From Strigamia acuminata (taxonomy: Eukaryota > Arthropoda > Chilopoda > Geophilomorpha > Linotaeniidae), in NCBI GenBank assembly GCA_949358305.1, contig OX442324.1:5523575-5587574 (forward strand): a stretch of 64,000 nt of DNA, in the 5' to 3' direction. A program made the translations under genes and the position numbers. The number at the start of each line of letters is the position of its first letter. The stretch's first letter is position 1. The notes beneath the pieces were generated by a model that ran no database searches, was not told where the DNA came from, and saw only the letters and a program-made list of their open reading frames with translations. Positions 37,901-51,287 of the stretch are shown piece by piece.

Positions 37901-40900
37901 AAAAATTAAACAAAAAAACCAATTCCAAATGCCGACAAAAGTTACTTGAAACTGTTTTAATTGATGGATGCCCTGATCCAATTTATCTTGGCGTTCATCC
38001 AACATCGAACAAACATCTTGCCAGCGACAATTTAAGTCCTTCAATTCTGTCGCCACCTTTTTTATGTGTGCTTCTTCGCCATATTTATCAATTAAACTCT
38101 GGCCAGTCCTGTTAACATAATGTAAACTGCTGCACTGCTCGTGAATAGTCTGCTGCAACTCCTATAATGACAACCGGCATGTCAATTATGTTCAATAATA
38201 AACTCGTGCAAGTGTTTTCACCTTGTACTTCTGCACCTGATCCTCTAATACGTCAATATCATTAATGACAAACTCCTCCGATATTAGTGCTTCTTCTACA
38301 CTGTTAATCCATGTCACAAGTGCTTCCATGGCTTCCATGTATCGAAGTGGAGGTGAACGCTCCAGTGCTTGCATTAAATGCCTTTGCCTTTCACCTAGAA
38401 TAAAAATAGTTGAAATTCCAGCCTAGCGGCAGTCAACATTTATTTTACCAAGCTTAAAAACCATATTTTCCCACTGCTGAACCACATTTTGCATGTCATC
38501 CGCAATGGTATTGCAGTCGGCAACCTTTTTAGTCAAATCTTTTGAAATCGAATCCAAATAATTCACTTCACTTTCATGATCAGTCAAAGATTGCAGCTTT
38601 AACTAAAAAAAAAATAATAATAATTAAAATTAAAATTAAACAAAAATAAAATTTCAAAAGGCCATTAAAGACAAAGTTATTTCTATCCACTGTAACAGCT
38701 GCACAGCCGGGGGATGAATACAATTATTTACGGTATGCAACATTAATTTACATTTTAAAAATGGGTAAGTGCTTTTTTTTTTGCTCTCAGTCCCTATCCC
38801 TATCTCCAAATCTAAAATTCACTTTTCTTTTCTTTCTACCAGAGATAAAATGGAAGCTTTACATAATTTTACTAAACGTAGTCATTTACAATTCTAAAAT
38901 AATAGTAAATTGCCAAGAGAAGCCAAAACATGTCATATATGGTGGTCTAATTGTTGACATGTGTAATTCTATCCAAGACAAATGTAAGGAAACAAGTGCT
39001 AAAGATAGCGCGGAATACGAAAAGTGTCTCGTTTCAATATCACTTCCAACCATATGTCGTATGTATTTATCAATCATTATGACATCCGCTATAATTTATA
39101 CTTTTTTTGTGGGGGTTATTAGGTAATACAAAATTGATAAACGAGTTTGAATGCCGATTTCACCATTGCTACACACCAGGGTCAACAAGCCCGAATGGGG
39201 TGATGAATTCCGACGGAACCTGCACTTGCTACATTCAAATACCTCTACATTATAATCCTGTTTTACGAGCGAGTGATTGGTCAAAATAACTCTATTATAA
39301 TGTACTTGTGATTATTCAAATAAAACTTTACCTTGCATTGTTCTAGAAACAAGTTAATTTTCGACGTGTCGTTAGAATGATTCTCGCTTTCCAGTAACCA
39401 CTGGTTGTGTTCGGACAGGAAATTCTCTAGGTTCTCCAACTCGTCATAAAACTTCTTTTTTTCGAGCAGGAAATCGATTTTATTTTTTCGATCTTGCAGT
39501 AAGACGTGAATATCCGCCCATCTGGTTTTTAATTCAGTGATTGTTAGGTCAATGTCTTCAGCTATTAAAATTATATTAAATTTTGATTGAAAAAATAAAA
39601 ATGAAATAAAATTACGGTTTTTGGCTTCCAGAAATAGTTTGTTCCACGAATTAAGAATTTGTTCAAATTCTATGTTGTGCGATCGGATTTCGTTTTCAGT
39701 ATCTTCGTACAGAACCAATTGCTCGTCAACTCCCATTTCATCAAACGACGATTTCCCATTCTCGTTGACCATAACCAAATCAGACTCCGTTTTGTCGAGC
39801 CATTCAACGAATTTTGCAATCGCCGACTGCATCTCTATGGGGACACTGCTATTCAATTTACGTTTTTTCATGCCACTTTTAGAGTATTGCTGCTGTAAAA
39901 AGAAATTTTATCGAGTCAAGTTTCATCATCAAATTCAAAAATAATATTTAGCGTACTTCTTGACCAGTGACTGTCGTCGTAATAGTTTCTACAACAGTAA
40001 CTCCACCCGGTTCTTTTCGTGTTTTAGTGGTTGTTACGGTTTTTGTTTCTCTCGCTGACGGAAGCGGTTTATAATCGACACCAGACTTTGCAATCTACAA
40101 AAAATAAAACCAATATTTTTAGTTTTAAAACAAATGAATATATTTTACCACGATAACTCACCTCTTTGCTTCTGTTTTCCATTTGTTGAACTAAACTGTC
40201 CCATATTTGTGTAAACGTTTCTAATTTCTTTGCAATTTCATCAATTGCAGGTGAATTTTTATTCAATTTATCCACTAACTGTTGAGCCGTGTCCATTAGT
40301 AAATTGAACTTTTTGTGTTGAGTGTCCATATCATGTTCCATTGACTGTAATTATCACACATTAATTAATATTAAATTATTGCACTAAAGCCATTTGATAA
40401 AATTCTTACTTGTAACTGTTTAACTTGCTCTAAGATTACTCGAGGATCCGACACCACGTTAGCATGCATTTCAGCCAAAACATTTTCCTTGGTAGTTAAC
40501 CAAGTATCAAACTGTATTTCCCTTTCTTGTAACTCTTCCCAAAGAGTAAACACAGCTTGTAATTCTGTCCATTTATCTTCCGTCCACTTGCAAATTTCAG
40601 CCCATTTTTCACCCAGTGCAGAAAGCCGCTCTTCCATTTGAACATGTGCTGAAATTAATACCGATCCTTTAAAATTCATCGTTTTACCAAATTAATTTCA
40701 ATAATTATGCTAACCATTTTCAGGACTGTTTTCATCTACTACAACCACCATATTTGAAAGTGAATTCACTATCATTTGTTGCTTCTCTATATCGTCTTGC
40801 AAACTCTGAAATTTTGTTTGTTTCGATTATACTTTCAAAATAAAATGTAACACTACAATAAATACTTTATGTTCTTCGATATCCACTTGTAATTTTGTTA

Positions 40901-43900
40901 GATCTGAACCTGCATTAGCCATGATTTCAATTTTCTGTTCAGTTTCATCCAACCAGAATTGTAATTGCTCTAACTGCTCGTGCTGCAGACTCATAAGTGC
41001 CAAATGCAATCTTATAATAACAAAAAAAAATTAATCAAAGTTTAAAAAACGTATTAAATCAATGTTATTATGGTATAATAGTAACCTAGACTGACGATCC
41101 ATAGCCTTCAATCTTAAACTCTCCCATCTGTTGTTTAAAAGCTGCATTTGAACAGTTATCTCGCATTGTTCTTCTTCACTTAGTTTTCTGTTTAAAAGTA
41201 AACATTGACCTTCTTGCAAAACCTCACTGACTTTAGACTGTTGTTCTGTAAGATCTAGCATGAAATGCTATTTAAAAATAAACAGTAAATCAGTAATCAG
41301 TTATCATCTCATCGGGTAAAATTTAACCTCGTGCAAATGAAATTGCTCTTTCACGTCCTCTATGTTTGATAAAATTTCACCAAGACTGACCAGTTTTTCT
41401 TCAGCATCAAGTAACCATGTAAGAACATCTTCTAATATACTCTGGTAGGAATTCAAATCACCAACAGCCTAAAGTTTGAGAAATTATATCCAATAAGTTT
41501 AAATCGACAGAAAATCAGCTTAATTTGAATTTTGAATCACCGCTGTTTGACTAGTTAAATCACGATTCTCCACAGTGACATTATCATGAGGCAATGCTTG
41601 GAATAAACACATAATGTACATAACAATGGACTTTTTATCAGGCACTTGTGTGTTCACATCTTCAAGATCAAGCAATCTCGCAATTCCAAGATTCTCTTGA
41701 GCAATTTTAAACGCGTGTTCCAAACGAAAATTCGCATCTCGCCGAAGCAATGACGAATAATCAAACAAATGAGGCCTTCAATAAAATAAAAAATATGTAA
41801 CAAAATGCTAAAAACAAGTTTTTAAAGACACAATAAGTGTTTTCTGGGTGTCCATTAATTAATACTTACATAGAACTGTGTATGAGCGCATTAAATGCGA
41901 GTCCATCGCACCAACTGGTTGTAAAATCGGTTACGTCCACTCCCTGATAACCTTGAGTAACTTTTCTGCACCATGCCAATAGCGTCTTATCGAGATTTGT
42001 TAGTTTTAAATCGTGCATTAAATCTTTCAACACATCTTGCACCTAATTTAAAAAAAATTATTGGCCAGTGCTCAAGCACTTTTATGAATTACCCTTTGAA
42101 TATTATTGAATAACACTATAATATTGCCCCAAGATGGGATGGTGTTACATGGCGGAATAGGAAGTTCTAGACCGATATGTATCGCCACAGATAGACTTTC
42201 TATACTAATATAATATCGCTATGAGATAGAATGTCCGTATCAATTAAATATAGACTTTCTTTCTCAATGCAACGTCGTATCCACCAAATAACGGGAATTT
42301 AATGTTATTCACCTGCCAGTGAAGTATGATACTCCACACAAGACCTAAAATTAATTTCGGATTTCCATCTACTATATCAATATTGCTGATGTTTACAAGT
42401 TTCACCTATAGAATAATGAATTTTAGTTCTTAATTCTCTTTTAATTAAACGTTTAGCTAAATTTTACGTTGTGTTGCTCCAAAATCTGCAATGCACGATT
42501 AGCATTATTTATGTGATGAACCCTCATACGCCCCTTCTCGCATTTCTAAATAAATTAGAAAGTTGGCATGGTATTAAAAGCACATTAATTTCCTTTCAAA
42601 CGGTTTGTACAAACCAATTCATATCCAGTAAGGACTTGAAGAAGTGCCAAAAGTCGGGTTCCGTCCCTCAAATCATAATAAAGATCATTTATCAGTGGAA
42701 ATTTGATCTAGAAAATAAATTGTAAATAAAATAAACAAGAGAAGATAGTTAATTTTTTTACATTTTTTTTTTTTTTTTTTTTTTACATTTTTTATTTATT
42801 TATTTATTATTTTTTTACTTACTTTTGCAAGTTGTAAATTGATCCATTTAGTAAAAGTTTTTCTTTGCACATCTTCCCTTTCATCTGAAATTTAAAAATA
42901 AAATAAAAATAAGCTTATCAGAACAGAAAAAATAATATTTTTGTTGCTTTGATGTACAACTTTGATCATTTATATATCCATTTTTAATACTTTTTTTTAA
43001 TGAAAGTAGCACTTTAAAATGTCAAAGATTCCCATGGGCCAAATGCCAAGTATTTAATCTCCGAAACTTCTTTTTGAATTATGTTTTAAAGGTTGCATGT
43101 TTACACTAATGAGGAAATTTAACATAAAATGGCAACTCTCGTTGTATTTATCATTGCACTCGATTATCTCGTCCCACTATCAATTTAAATTCATTCTTTT
43201 ACCAGCCAATTGTTTTTTATTATGATTAACTTCCAACTCCTACTGAAATAGTTTAATAAAAACTTAGATTAATTTTTTTGTGGCTTACCAAAATGATGAG
43301 ATTCCATATTGACATATTATTAAGCGTAAAAACAGCTACAAAAATGCAGTCATCGTGTAAAAATCTTTAAAACTCTCTTAAAAAGGTCATACAAATATAA
43401 AATATAGCTATCGACAACCCATACATGCAAAACACTTTTTTCCTAAACTTTTAGTTAGACTTTTTATTCGACCGATCACAGTCAAGATTACAATCGGATC
43501 ATTTAACTTTAATTTACAAACGTGTTACTCATTTTTTATGACGTCAAATCCTCTGTATCTAATAAAAAGCATCTTCCTGTTTCGGTTCAAAACAGCGCGC
43601 CATACGGCAAAAAGAAAAAACTCCCGATTTCTGTGTAATTTCATTATTTGTTTTATACATGTCCGCGAACATAACTAACTTTTATTCGTCTGATAGGTTG
43701 TGGGCAAGTCATTTCGAGTTAAATTAATCTTTTAATAAATTCATCGCCACTCCTGACAAGAAAAATTGTTCTTAAGTTTGTGTTTGTAAACTAAAAGCAC
43801 CGTAATGGTTCAATCAGGGACAAATTATTGTTTCAAGGTTGAATGAAAATAAGAATAAAATTTTAATGTTTTGAAGGAGACTTCCAAGAGATTGAATAAT

Positions 43901-43979
43901 TAAGATACGATGTTTTTCGTTTTGATATTTTTTTTGTGTATAAAAATTACTTACACAAATCGTCCACATCGAGATCCAT
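15834..43979 (-). CDS. Dys: Dystrophin, full-length isoform gene
   Basis: More than 50 exons span the whole protein. N-terminal exons at 43955-43979 and 42823-42884 read [19 protein letters not shown], followed by two CH actin-binding domains ([54 protein letters not shown]). Exons from about 41.4 kb to 19.4 kb encode spectrin-like repeats. Then come WW (18.43-18.70 kb, [26 protein letters not shown]), EF-hand-like regions (17.85-18.36 kb), a ZZ zinc finger (17.41-17.6 kb, CNIC, CLKC, CQNC plus His ligands) and coiled coils (16.49-16.89 kb, [20 protein letters not shown]). The tail has [20 protein letters not shown] and a run of Glu, with TGA at 15834-15836. Dystrophin links actin to dystroglycan/syntrophin at the muscle and nerve cell cortex. 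The long introns cluster at 20.7-32.2 kb and 42.9-43.95 kb, where alternative exons are seen. Confidence 0.97.
18698..19407 (-). other. Dystrophin intron before the WW exon
   Basis: A 0.7-kb intron between the last spectrin-repeat exon (HTQHFLN) and the WW exon (SVDMPWER). It contains an unused strong donor, AAG|GTAAGT, with the exon side ending at 19134. No coding start in frame precedes it, so at most it marks a non-coding leader exon. Confidence 0.5.
19868..19951. repeat. 9-bp minisatellite (TTGAAAAAA)n in a dystrophin intron
   Basis: About nine nearly perfect copies fill most of a 125-nt intron (19859-19983). On the dystrophin strand each unit reads TTTTTTCAA, so the array supplies the pyrimidine tract next to the 3' splice site. 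Confidence 0.85.
21274..21305. repeat. GC-rich 12-bp hairpin with GC-box
   Basis: GGCAGGGGGCGG and CCGCCCCCTGCC are perfect inverted repeats with an 8-base loop, in otherwise AT-rich intron DNA. The minus strand contains GGGGGCGGGG, an Sp1/KLF-type GC box. Confidence 0.6.
22529..22612 (-). CDS. Dys: Candidate alternative start exon of a short dystrophin (Dp116-like)
   Basis: A 28-codon open stretch starts [10 protein letters not shown] and ends CQAKITQ exactly at a good donor (CAG|GTATGAGT). It is in phase 0, as needed to join the exon [11 protein letters not shown] at 20722. Upstream is a long T-run ending TTTATTTAG, which could be a 3' splice site, so this may be the second exon after a non-coding leader. 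If it were spliced from the preceding full-length exon in frame 0 it would hit TGA at once, so it only makes sense as a translation-start exon. A product would keep the last spectrin repeats, WW, EF, ZZ and tail. No transcript evidence is available here. Confidence 0.4.
22938..22999. repeat. (AAT)n microsatellite
   Basis: About 20 AAT units with one AAA interruption, in the large dystrophin intron. Confidence 0.9.
24878..24951. repeat. Imperfect intronic hairpin
   Basis: GTGTTTATT (24878-24886) pairs with AATAAACAC (24943-24951). Inside, GGACTATTTC pairs with GGAAATAAGTCC with one bulge. The internal loop is asymmetric, which argues against a standard pre-miRNA. Confidence 0.5.
25006..25086. 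repeat. 81-bp near-perfect palindrome
   Basis: Forty-base arms flank a single centre base (25046). The only mismatch is A25039 opposite C25053. The arms are GC-rich (contain GGGCACCGGGAAATAGGCC) and differ in composition from the AT-rich intron. In RNA copied from the dystrophin strand the mismatch becomes a U-G wobble, so the whole stem can pair. Confidence 0.95.
26604..30093 (-). other. Largest dystrophin intron region (3.5 kb)
   Basis: It separates [15 protein letters not shown] from [17 protein letters not shown], which are contiguous in vertebrate dystrophin. It contains the candidate cassette exon 29473-29598, CT-rich and A/T homopolymer tracts, and no other convincing coding sequence. 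Confidence 0.6.
29473..29598 (-). CDS. Dys: Candidate dystrophin cassette exon (42 codons)
   Basis: The 126-nt stretch is flanked by a good acceptor (TTTGTTGCAG) and a donor (AAG|GTCGGT). It is open through all 42 codons, and both ends are phase 0, matching the exons on either side, so it can be skipped or included without a frameshift. It reads [20 protein letters not shown] and then an acidic-leucine helix with [11 protein letters not shown]. It lacks an in-frame ATG, so it is not a start exon. The flanking exons are contiguous in human dystrophin, so inclusion would insert 42 residues in a spectrin-repeat helix. Confidence 0.5.
30291..32204 (-). other. Dystrophin intron at the hinge-3 region
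   Basis: A 1.9-kb intron upstream of the exon [19 protein letters not shown]. It holds an (AATC)n array (30928-30953), a CT-rich tract (31361-31391) and a short TA run (31609-31622). I found no start exon of the required phase. Confidence 0.5.
38761..39289 (+). CDS. Nested gene: small secreted eight-cysteine protein
   Basis: Three exons, 38761-38764 (ATGG|GTAAGT), 38843-39058 (donor GTATGT) and 39123-39289, join in frame to a protein of about 128 residues. It starts [18 protein letters not shown], a typical signal peptide. The mature part has eight cysteines spaced C-x6-C-x13-C-x9-C-x10-C-x4-C-x17-C-x-C, fitting four disulfides. The stop is TAA at 39287 and AATAAA follows at 39319. The whole unit lies inside one dystrophin intron (about 38.60-39.33 kb), on the opposite strand. 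The first exon carries only the start codon plus one base. I do not recognise the family, so no function is assigned. Confidence 0.72.
39319..39324 (+). terminator. Poly(A) signal of the nested gene
   Basis: AATAAA lies 30 bases after the nested stop codon and before the dystrophin exon that begins near 39334. This keeps the nested transcript inside the intron. Confidence 0.55.
43289..43307 (-). CDS. Dys: Alternative first coding exon of dystrophin
   Basis: ATG at 43307 opens a 19-nt exon encoding MESHHF plus one base, ending at a strong donor (TTTTG|GTAAGC). The phase equals that of the other first exon (25 nt at 43955-43979). Splicing to 42884 gives [17 protein letters not shown], whereas the distal exon gives [19 protein letters not shown]. 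Vertebrate brain and muscle dystrophins differ in the same way (DEREDVQ versus YEREDVQ). Confidence 0.65.
43539..43546. promoter_or_regulatory. CRE/ATF-type palindrome in dystrophin intron 1
   Basis: An exact TGACGTCA lies 232 bp upstream of the alternative start codon at 43307. A role in the proximal promoter is inference. Confidence 0.35.
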
Positions 43980-45161
43980 CTTCTTTGGATTTAAACGTGT
44001 CCTACATACTGCTGTTGAACAAAACGGTAGCAAACAACAGCACTGAGTTCCCCAGTGCTTGAACTGCTATCAAAGGAGAATGCACTGCGCCTGTTCTAAA
44101 TGCAGCACAAGGAGAAGTTGCCAAAAAAGATTTAAGTCTCAGGAAGAGGGATACGGTCGCTAGGATGAGTTTCAACAGTTTGCACAAGCAGAAAGCTATA
44201 AATATACAAAAAGCATTCAAGATAATGTTTAACTAGGAAAATGCATTTTAGCATGGCCTCTAATAATAAAATTAAATTCCGGAAAAGAGAGGAGTAGAGA
44301 AAAGAGTAAATAAATTCAAAGTCTCTTAATTTAATTTTATTTTTTTAAACAAAACTTATTTTTATATCATTCACATGTTACAATACAATGCAACCTAAAT
44401 AACAACAAATGTAAATAACAAAATAAATGAATAAAGTATAATTTTTAGAGTATAATTTTCAACATTGAATATCGCTTAATACTGTAATAAGAAAAATAAA
44501 ACTTTTGCGTTTTACGAAATAATTTTGGCTTTAAAGAATAAAATAAATATTGATATAAATTTATATCATCAAAAATAACATTTAAAATAACTTGTAAACA
44601 AAAAGAATAAAATTTGAAAGCAAAATATAACAATCCCCATTTTCAATAAGTACTGTTATTACTATTATGCCTTTAAGAAGTGATTCTAAGGTTTTCATTA
44701 GCTGCATTCAATTTCATTAGGGAAATTACTTAGATCACTTACATCACTTAAACAACAGAACGAAGACATATGAGAGAATTAAGTCATCTAAAATGACTCC
44801 CGTATTCAAACTGAATGCATCTAATGTATATATATTAATGATTTCATGATCAAAGTCTTAAGTTAACGAACTCGTATTAACTACTCCACAAGGACAAACG
44901 ATTCAAAAGTACACACCATCCACGAATATGACAAATCAGTAGCCAAAAACTTTGTGCAATTAAGAGTTTAACATGTGTAGATACCGGTAAGTAATAACAG
45001 CTGTTGCGAATAATCTATCTATCTCTATAAAACCGAACTAGCTTAAGTACAATAAATGCAGCCGCATCATCAACATTCACATCTAGATTATTAAAAATTT
45101 CGAGAAAACTAAAAACGAGTTTTAACTACGTACAAATAAAATTGACAATTGTAATCATAAT
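43980..45161. other. Dystrophin distal promoter and malic enzyme 3' region
   Basis: Between the dystrophin start and the malic enzyme stop, both on the minus strand. It must contain the distal dystrophin 5' UTR and promoter and the malic enzyme 3' UTR. It is AT-rich and I see no coding exon. Confidence 0.55.
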
Positions 45162-47914
<2,753 letters not shown>

Positions 47915-48311
47915 TTTGCCGGCGTTGTGGAGAAAATAAATTAGTTGTTGTAATTTTCCAAATGCCCTCTATACATCCGAGAGAATAAGGACCGATCTGA
48001 CTATGCACGGACTAGGACTATTCATATTTTTAACCAACAAACCAGACGAGTGCCGACTGCCGACCGATACCAACCCAGCTTGCAGCCAAGGCCCTCTAAA
48101 GGCAAATCACAAAAGTAGTCATTGGAAACTCCCTTGCCAAATTATCTAATAATAATTAAATAACGATTAAACAATAATTAAATGATAATATTTGTATGTT
48201 TTGAAATAAAAAATATTTTTATTAATCGATATTCAGATTTAAAAAATTATAAAAATACATGGCAACCAAGCACCGTAGCAGACGACATAAAGGAATAACA
48301 TTTACTGCAAA
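47915..48311. promoter_or_regulatory. Divergent malic enzyme/MEI4 promoter region
   Basis: About 400 bp separate the two start codons, so a housekeeping metabolic gene and a meiotic gene share an intergenic promoter interval. No TATA box is convincing. Confidence 0.5.
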
Positions 48312-49350
48312 ATGTCACATTCAAGTGAAATTATGCATTTTATGAATCACATTCGAATAGCTATTGCTATTGCAGTGCTGCAATTACAAACGAAACTGAA
48401 AAATAGTAGACAAAACTTTTCGATAATCGAATTGTGCGAAGCATTGAAGGAAAAGAGATTCAACTGGAAATCTAAATGCAGAGATCTTGAAAATCAAGTT
48501 CAATGTCTCCTCACACAAATCAGTACATCGAAGCATTTAGGTGATTATTTGAGAGTGTATTTAAAATTGTCGACTCAATAACCCACTACATTTACAGAAA
48601 ACCAAGAGGAAATTTATCCGCAAGCTTTTACAGAAAACAAATACGCCGACACTTTTCGCATTTTAAAAATTCTGCCATTAAATGAGAACATGTCATCTGG
48701 GCATGAGGATTGCGCTCAGTATTTGATTGCCGGAATTAAATTCCTGGAAGATGCTACTGACAATTCGTATTGGCCAGATTCATTACTAAAAACTTGCGGT
48801 GAAATTCTTGGCAGAGCTTATTCGTTTGCAGCAGATTTTGAATTGGCTGATGTTGACGAACATTTTGTGCAATTTGTTACCAAAATGTTGCATAAGATTT
48901 CAGCGTGTAAAGACTTAAATCAGGTTTGTAAAAAAAGAAAAAGAAAATCAATAATTATGTAACGATATTTTTTTTTAATTTTAGCATTGGCAATTGAATC
49001 GCTTAGGAATTCTGTTATCCAGCGTTATTACCGGTTCCAACTTACTATTAATGGAAACCGCTCTTCCCAATTTGTTTCAACAAGCTCAAGATAAATTAAA
49101 TTCATTTATTGTCAACCAGAACAGCTCAAGTTTCGAAATCGTCTATAATTTACTGGAAATCGCCGAGTCTATCATGAAACAAGCATCAACCAATTCGAAA
49201 ACAGTCAAAATAAATTCTCTCTTTATTAAATTGTTCAATTCAATACATAAAATTTACGAGTTATCTTTGGAGTGGCCACTGATTAGTTATCGAATATGGC
49301 AAATAATAGAAATAATTCAAAATATTCAAAACGTCGACAACTTGAAATAA
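48312..49350 (+). CDS. MEI4: MEI4-like meiotic double-strand-break protein
   Basis: Three exons (48312-48540, 48598-48923, 48985-49350) give about 306 residues ending with TAA at 49348. The N-terminus has the MEI4-type signature: a hydrophobic helix RIAIAIAVLQLQ, then an amphipathic block KRFNWKSKCRDLENQVQCLL, comparable to the conserved start of vertebrate MEI4. The rest is helical (GEILGRAYSFAADFELADVD, LNRLGILLSSVITGSNLLLM, SLEWPLISYRIWQIIEIIQN). MEI4 works with REC114 and IHO1 on meiotic chromosome axes to enable SPO11 breaks. The family is highly divergent; the call rests on the N-terminal motif, length and all-helical nature. It is divergent from malic enzyme and convergent with PGK (115 bp between stops). 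Confidence 0.6.
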
Positions 49351-49398
49351 ATTTTGCATGTCGAAAATATAGCTTCATTATTACGAAACCACCTCTGA

Positions 49399-49415
49399 AA
49401 TAAAAAAATTTTATT
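49399..49415. terminator. Overlapping poly(A) signals of MEI4 and PGK
   Basis: AATAAA on the plus strand (49399-49404, MEI4) and AATAAA on the minus strand (TTTATT at 49410-49415, PGK) lie within 17 bp. The 3' ends of the two convergent transcripts therefore probably overlap. Confidence 0.5.
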
Positions 49416-49465
49416 AGTACACATTTTTTCTGTAGAAAATTATATTTCTCTAGATAATTCGTACA

Positions 49466-51287
49466 TCAATCACTCAAAGCTGCAACTCCAGGCAAAACTT
49501 TCCCTTCCAACAATTCCAAACTGGCTCCACCTCCTGTACTGACGTGGCTCACTTTGTCCTCGGTGTTCCACTTGGCACATGCAGTTGCAGTATCGCCACC
49601 ACCGATAATGGTTGTACAACCTTTACGTGTTGCCTCCACAACGGCATCCATTACAGCTTTCGTTCCTTTCGCGAAATTTTCAAATTCAAACACGCCAACC
49701 GGTCTAGAAAGAAAATATTTTAACACTCGTAACAAATCCATCATTTTTAAAAGAAGACAAAAAAAATTCCATTTTATATTTTACCCATTCCAAACAATAA
49801 GTTCTGCACGTTGAACAGCTTGGACAAACACCTTCGTACTTTCAGGCCCAACATCTAATCCCTAATAAAAATAATAATTATAAAATAAAATAAATGTGTA
49901 ATGCTACCACGATAAATCAATCTTACCATCCATCCTTCAGGAATACCGGTAGTTACAGTTGCTGTACCAGTTTCAGCCTTTTCAGAAAACTTATTTCCAG
50001 TAATAAAATCAGTAGGTAAATGCATAGTCACATTGTTTTTTGCTGCTTTGTCCATTAATCTCTGGACAATTTTAGCACCGTCGTCGTCGTACAACGAACT
50101 TCCAATCTGAATCCAACTTTTATTTCATTTTCATCCCGACCAATTATCAGAAATTTCTACTCACACTCATTCCTTTAAGAACTTTGAGAAAAGTGAAAGC
50201 CATTCCGCCGCCCACAATCATTTCGTTTACTTTATCCAACATGTTCTCAATCAATTGAATCTTGTCTTTCACCTTTGCTCTATTAAAATTAATCAAAATG
50301 AATGGAAAAAATGTTAAACCAACTAACCTAAGGCCCATTACCCTCCAAGAATAGCAAGAAATGGCCTGTCTGGGCTTTCCAATGCCTTAGCAAAATAATC
50401 CAATTCTCTTTTCATGAGAAAACCAGCGGCTCTCTTCTCGAGTTTGACACCAACCATCGAGCTAAATAAACAAAACAAACAAATCAGTTGAATTAAAACA
50501 CTAAAACGGCAAAGAGACGAATACCTATGAGCTCTGTGGGCTGTACCAAATGCATCGTTGACATAAATATCTCCAAGTTTAGTCAGTGATGCTCGAAAAG
50601 CTTCTACATCAGCTGGCTCCGCTTTCGTCTAGAAGATTCATTGAAAATTATTCATCAAATTCAATCTGCAATTACACGATTAGCAAATTACCTTTTTACC
50701 AGCGTCGTCAAGGCCAGATCCCTCTTCTTCAATGTGAAATCTTAAATTTTCTAATAGAATTATAGAGCCCGTTGGTGGGTCTGCGCACGCGTACTCAATT
50801 TCAGGCCCAACGCAGTCGGGCAAGAACAAAATGTCTCTGCATTAAAAATTACGTTAAAATCAACAGGTCGTGTAACAAAAATATCCAACCTTGCTAAAAG
50901 CCTCTTCAGCTCTTCAGCAACGGGTTTTAGCGAATATTTCTCCATTTTTTTGCCATCAGGACGACCTAAATGGCTCATTAGAACGACCGATTTCGCTCCG
51001 TTATCCAACACATATTTAACACTATCCAAAGCTGCCACAATTCTTAACGATGAAATAAAATTTCAAAAATATAAATTTCAAACTATTAAAGTGTATGCTT
51101 TACCTTTGATTATTAGTTATTTGAGTACCCTTCATTGGAACATTAAAATCAACTCTGGAAAAAAAACAAAATAACACATTTGAACATCAATAATAAATTA
51201 AATATCTACAAAAAATATTGTTTGCCTCATTATAACTCTCTTGTTCTTGACATCCAGCGCATCAAGCCCAAGTTTCTTCAAAGTCAT
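49466..51287 (-). CDS. Pgk: Phosphoglycerate kinase
   Basis: The start at 51287 gives [20 protein letters not shown] followed by VDFNVPMKG. Typical blocks appear in order: [110 protein letters not shown] and the nucleotide-binding [15 protein letters not shown]. It ends [18 protein letters not shown], with TGA at 49466-49468. Length is about 415 residues, normal for the family. PGK makes ATP and 3-phosphoglycerate from 1,3-bisphosphoglycerate in cytosolic glycolysis. About eight exons with short introns. Confidence 0.97.

Larger units (their letters stand above)
42885..43954 (-). other. Dystrophin first intron with second promoter region
   Basis: About 1.07 kb between the first coding exon (MDLDVDDL) and the exon [10 protein letters not shown]. 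It contains an alternative start exon (43289-43307) and an exact TGACGTCA 232 bp upstream of it (43539-43546). Confidence 0.6.
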
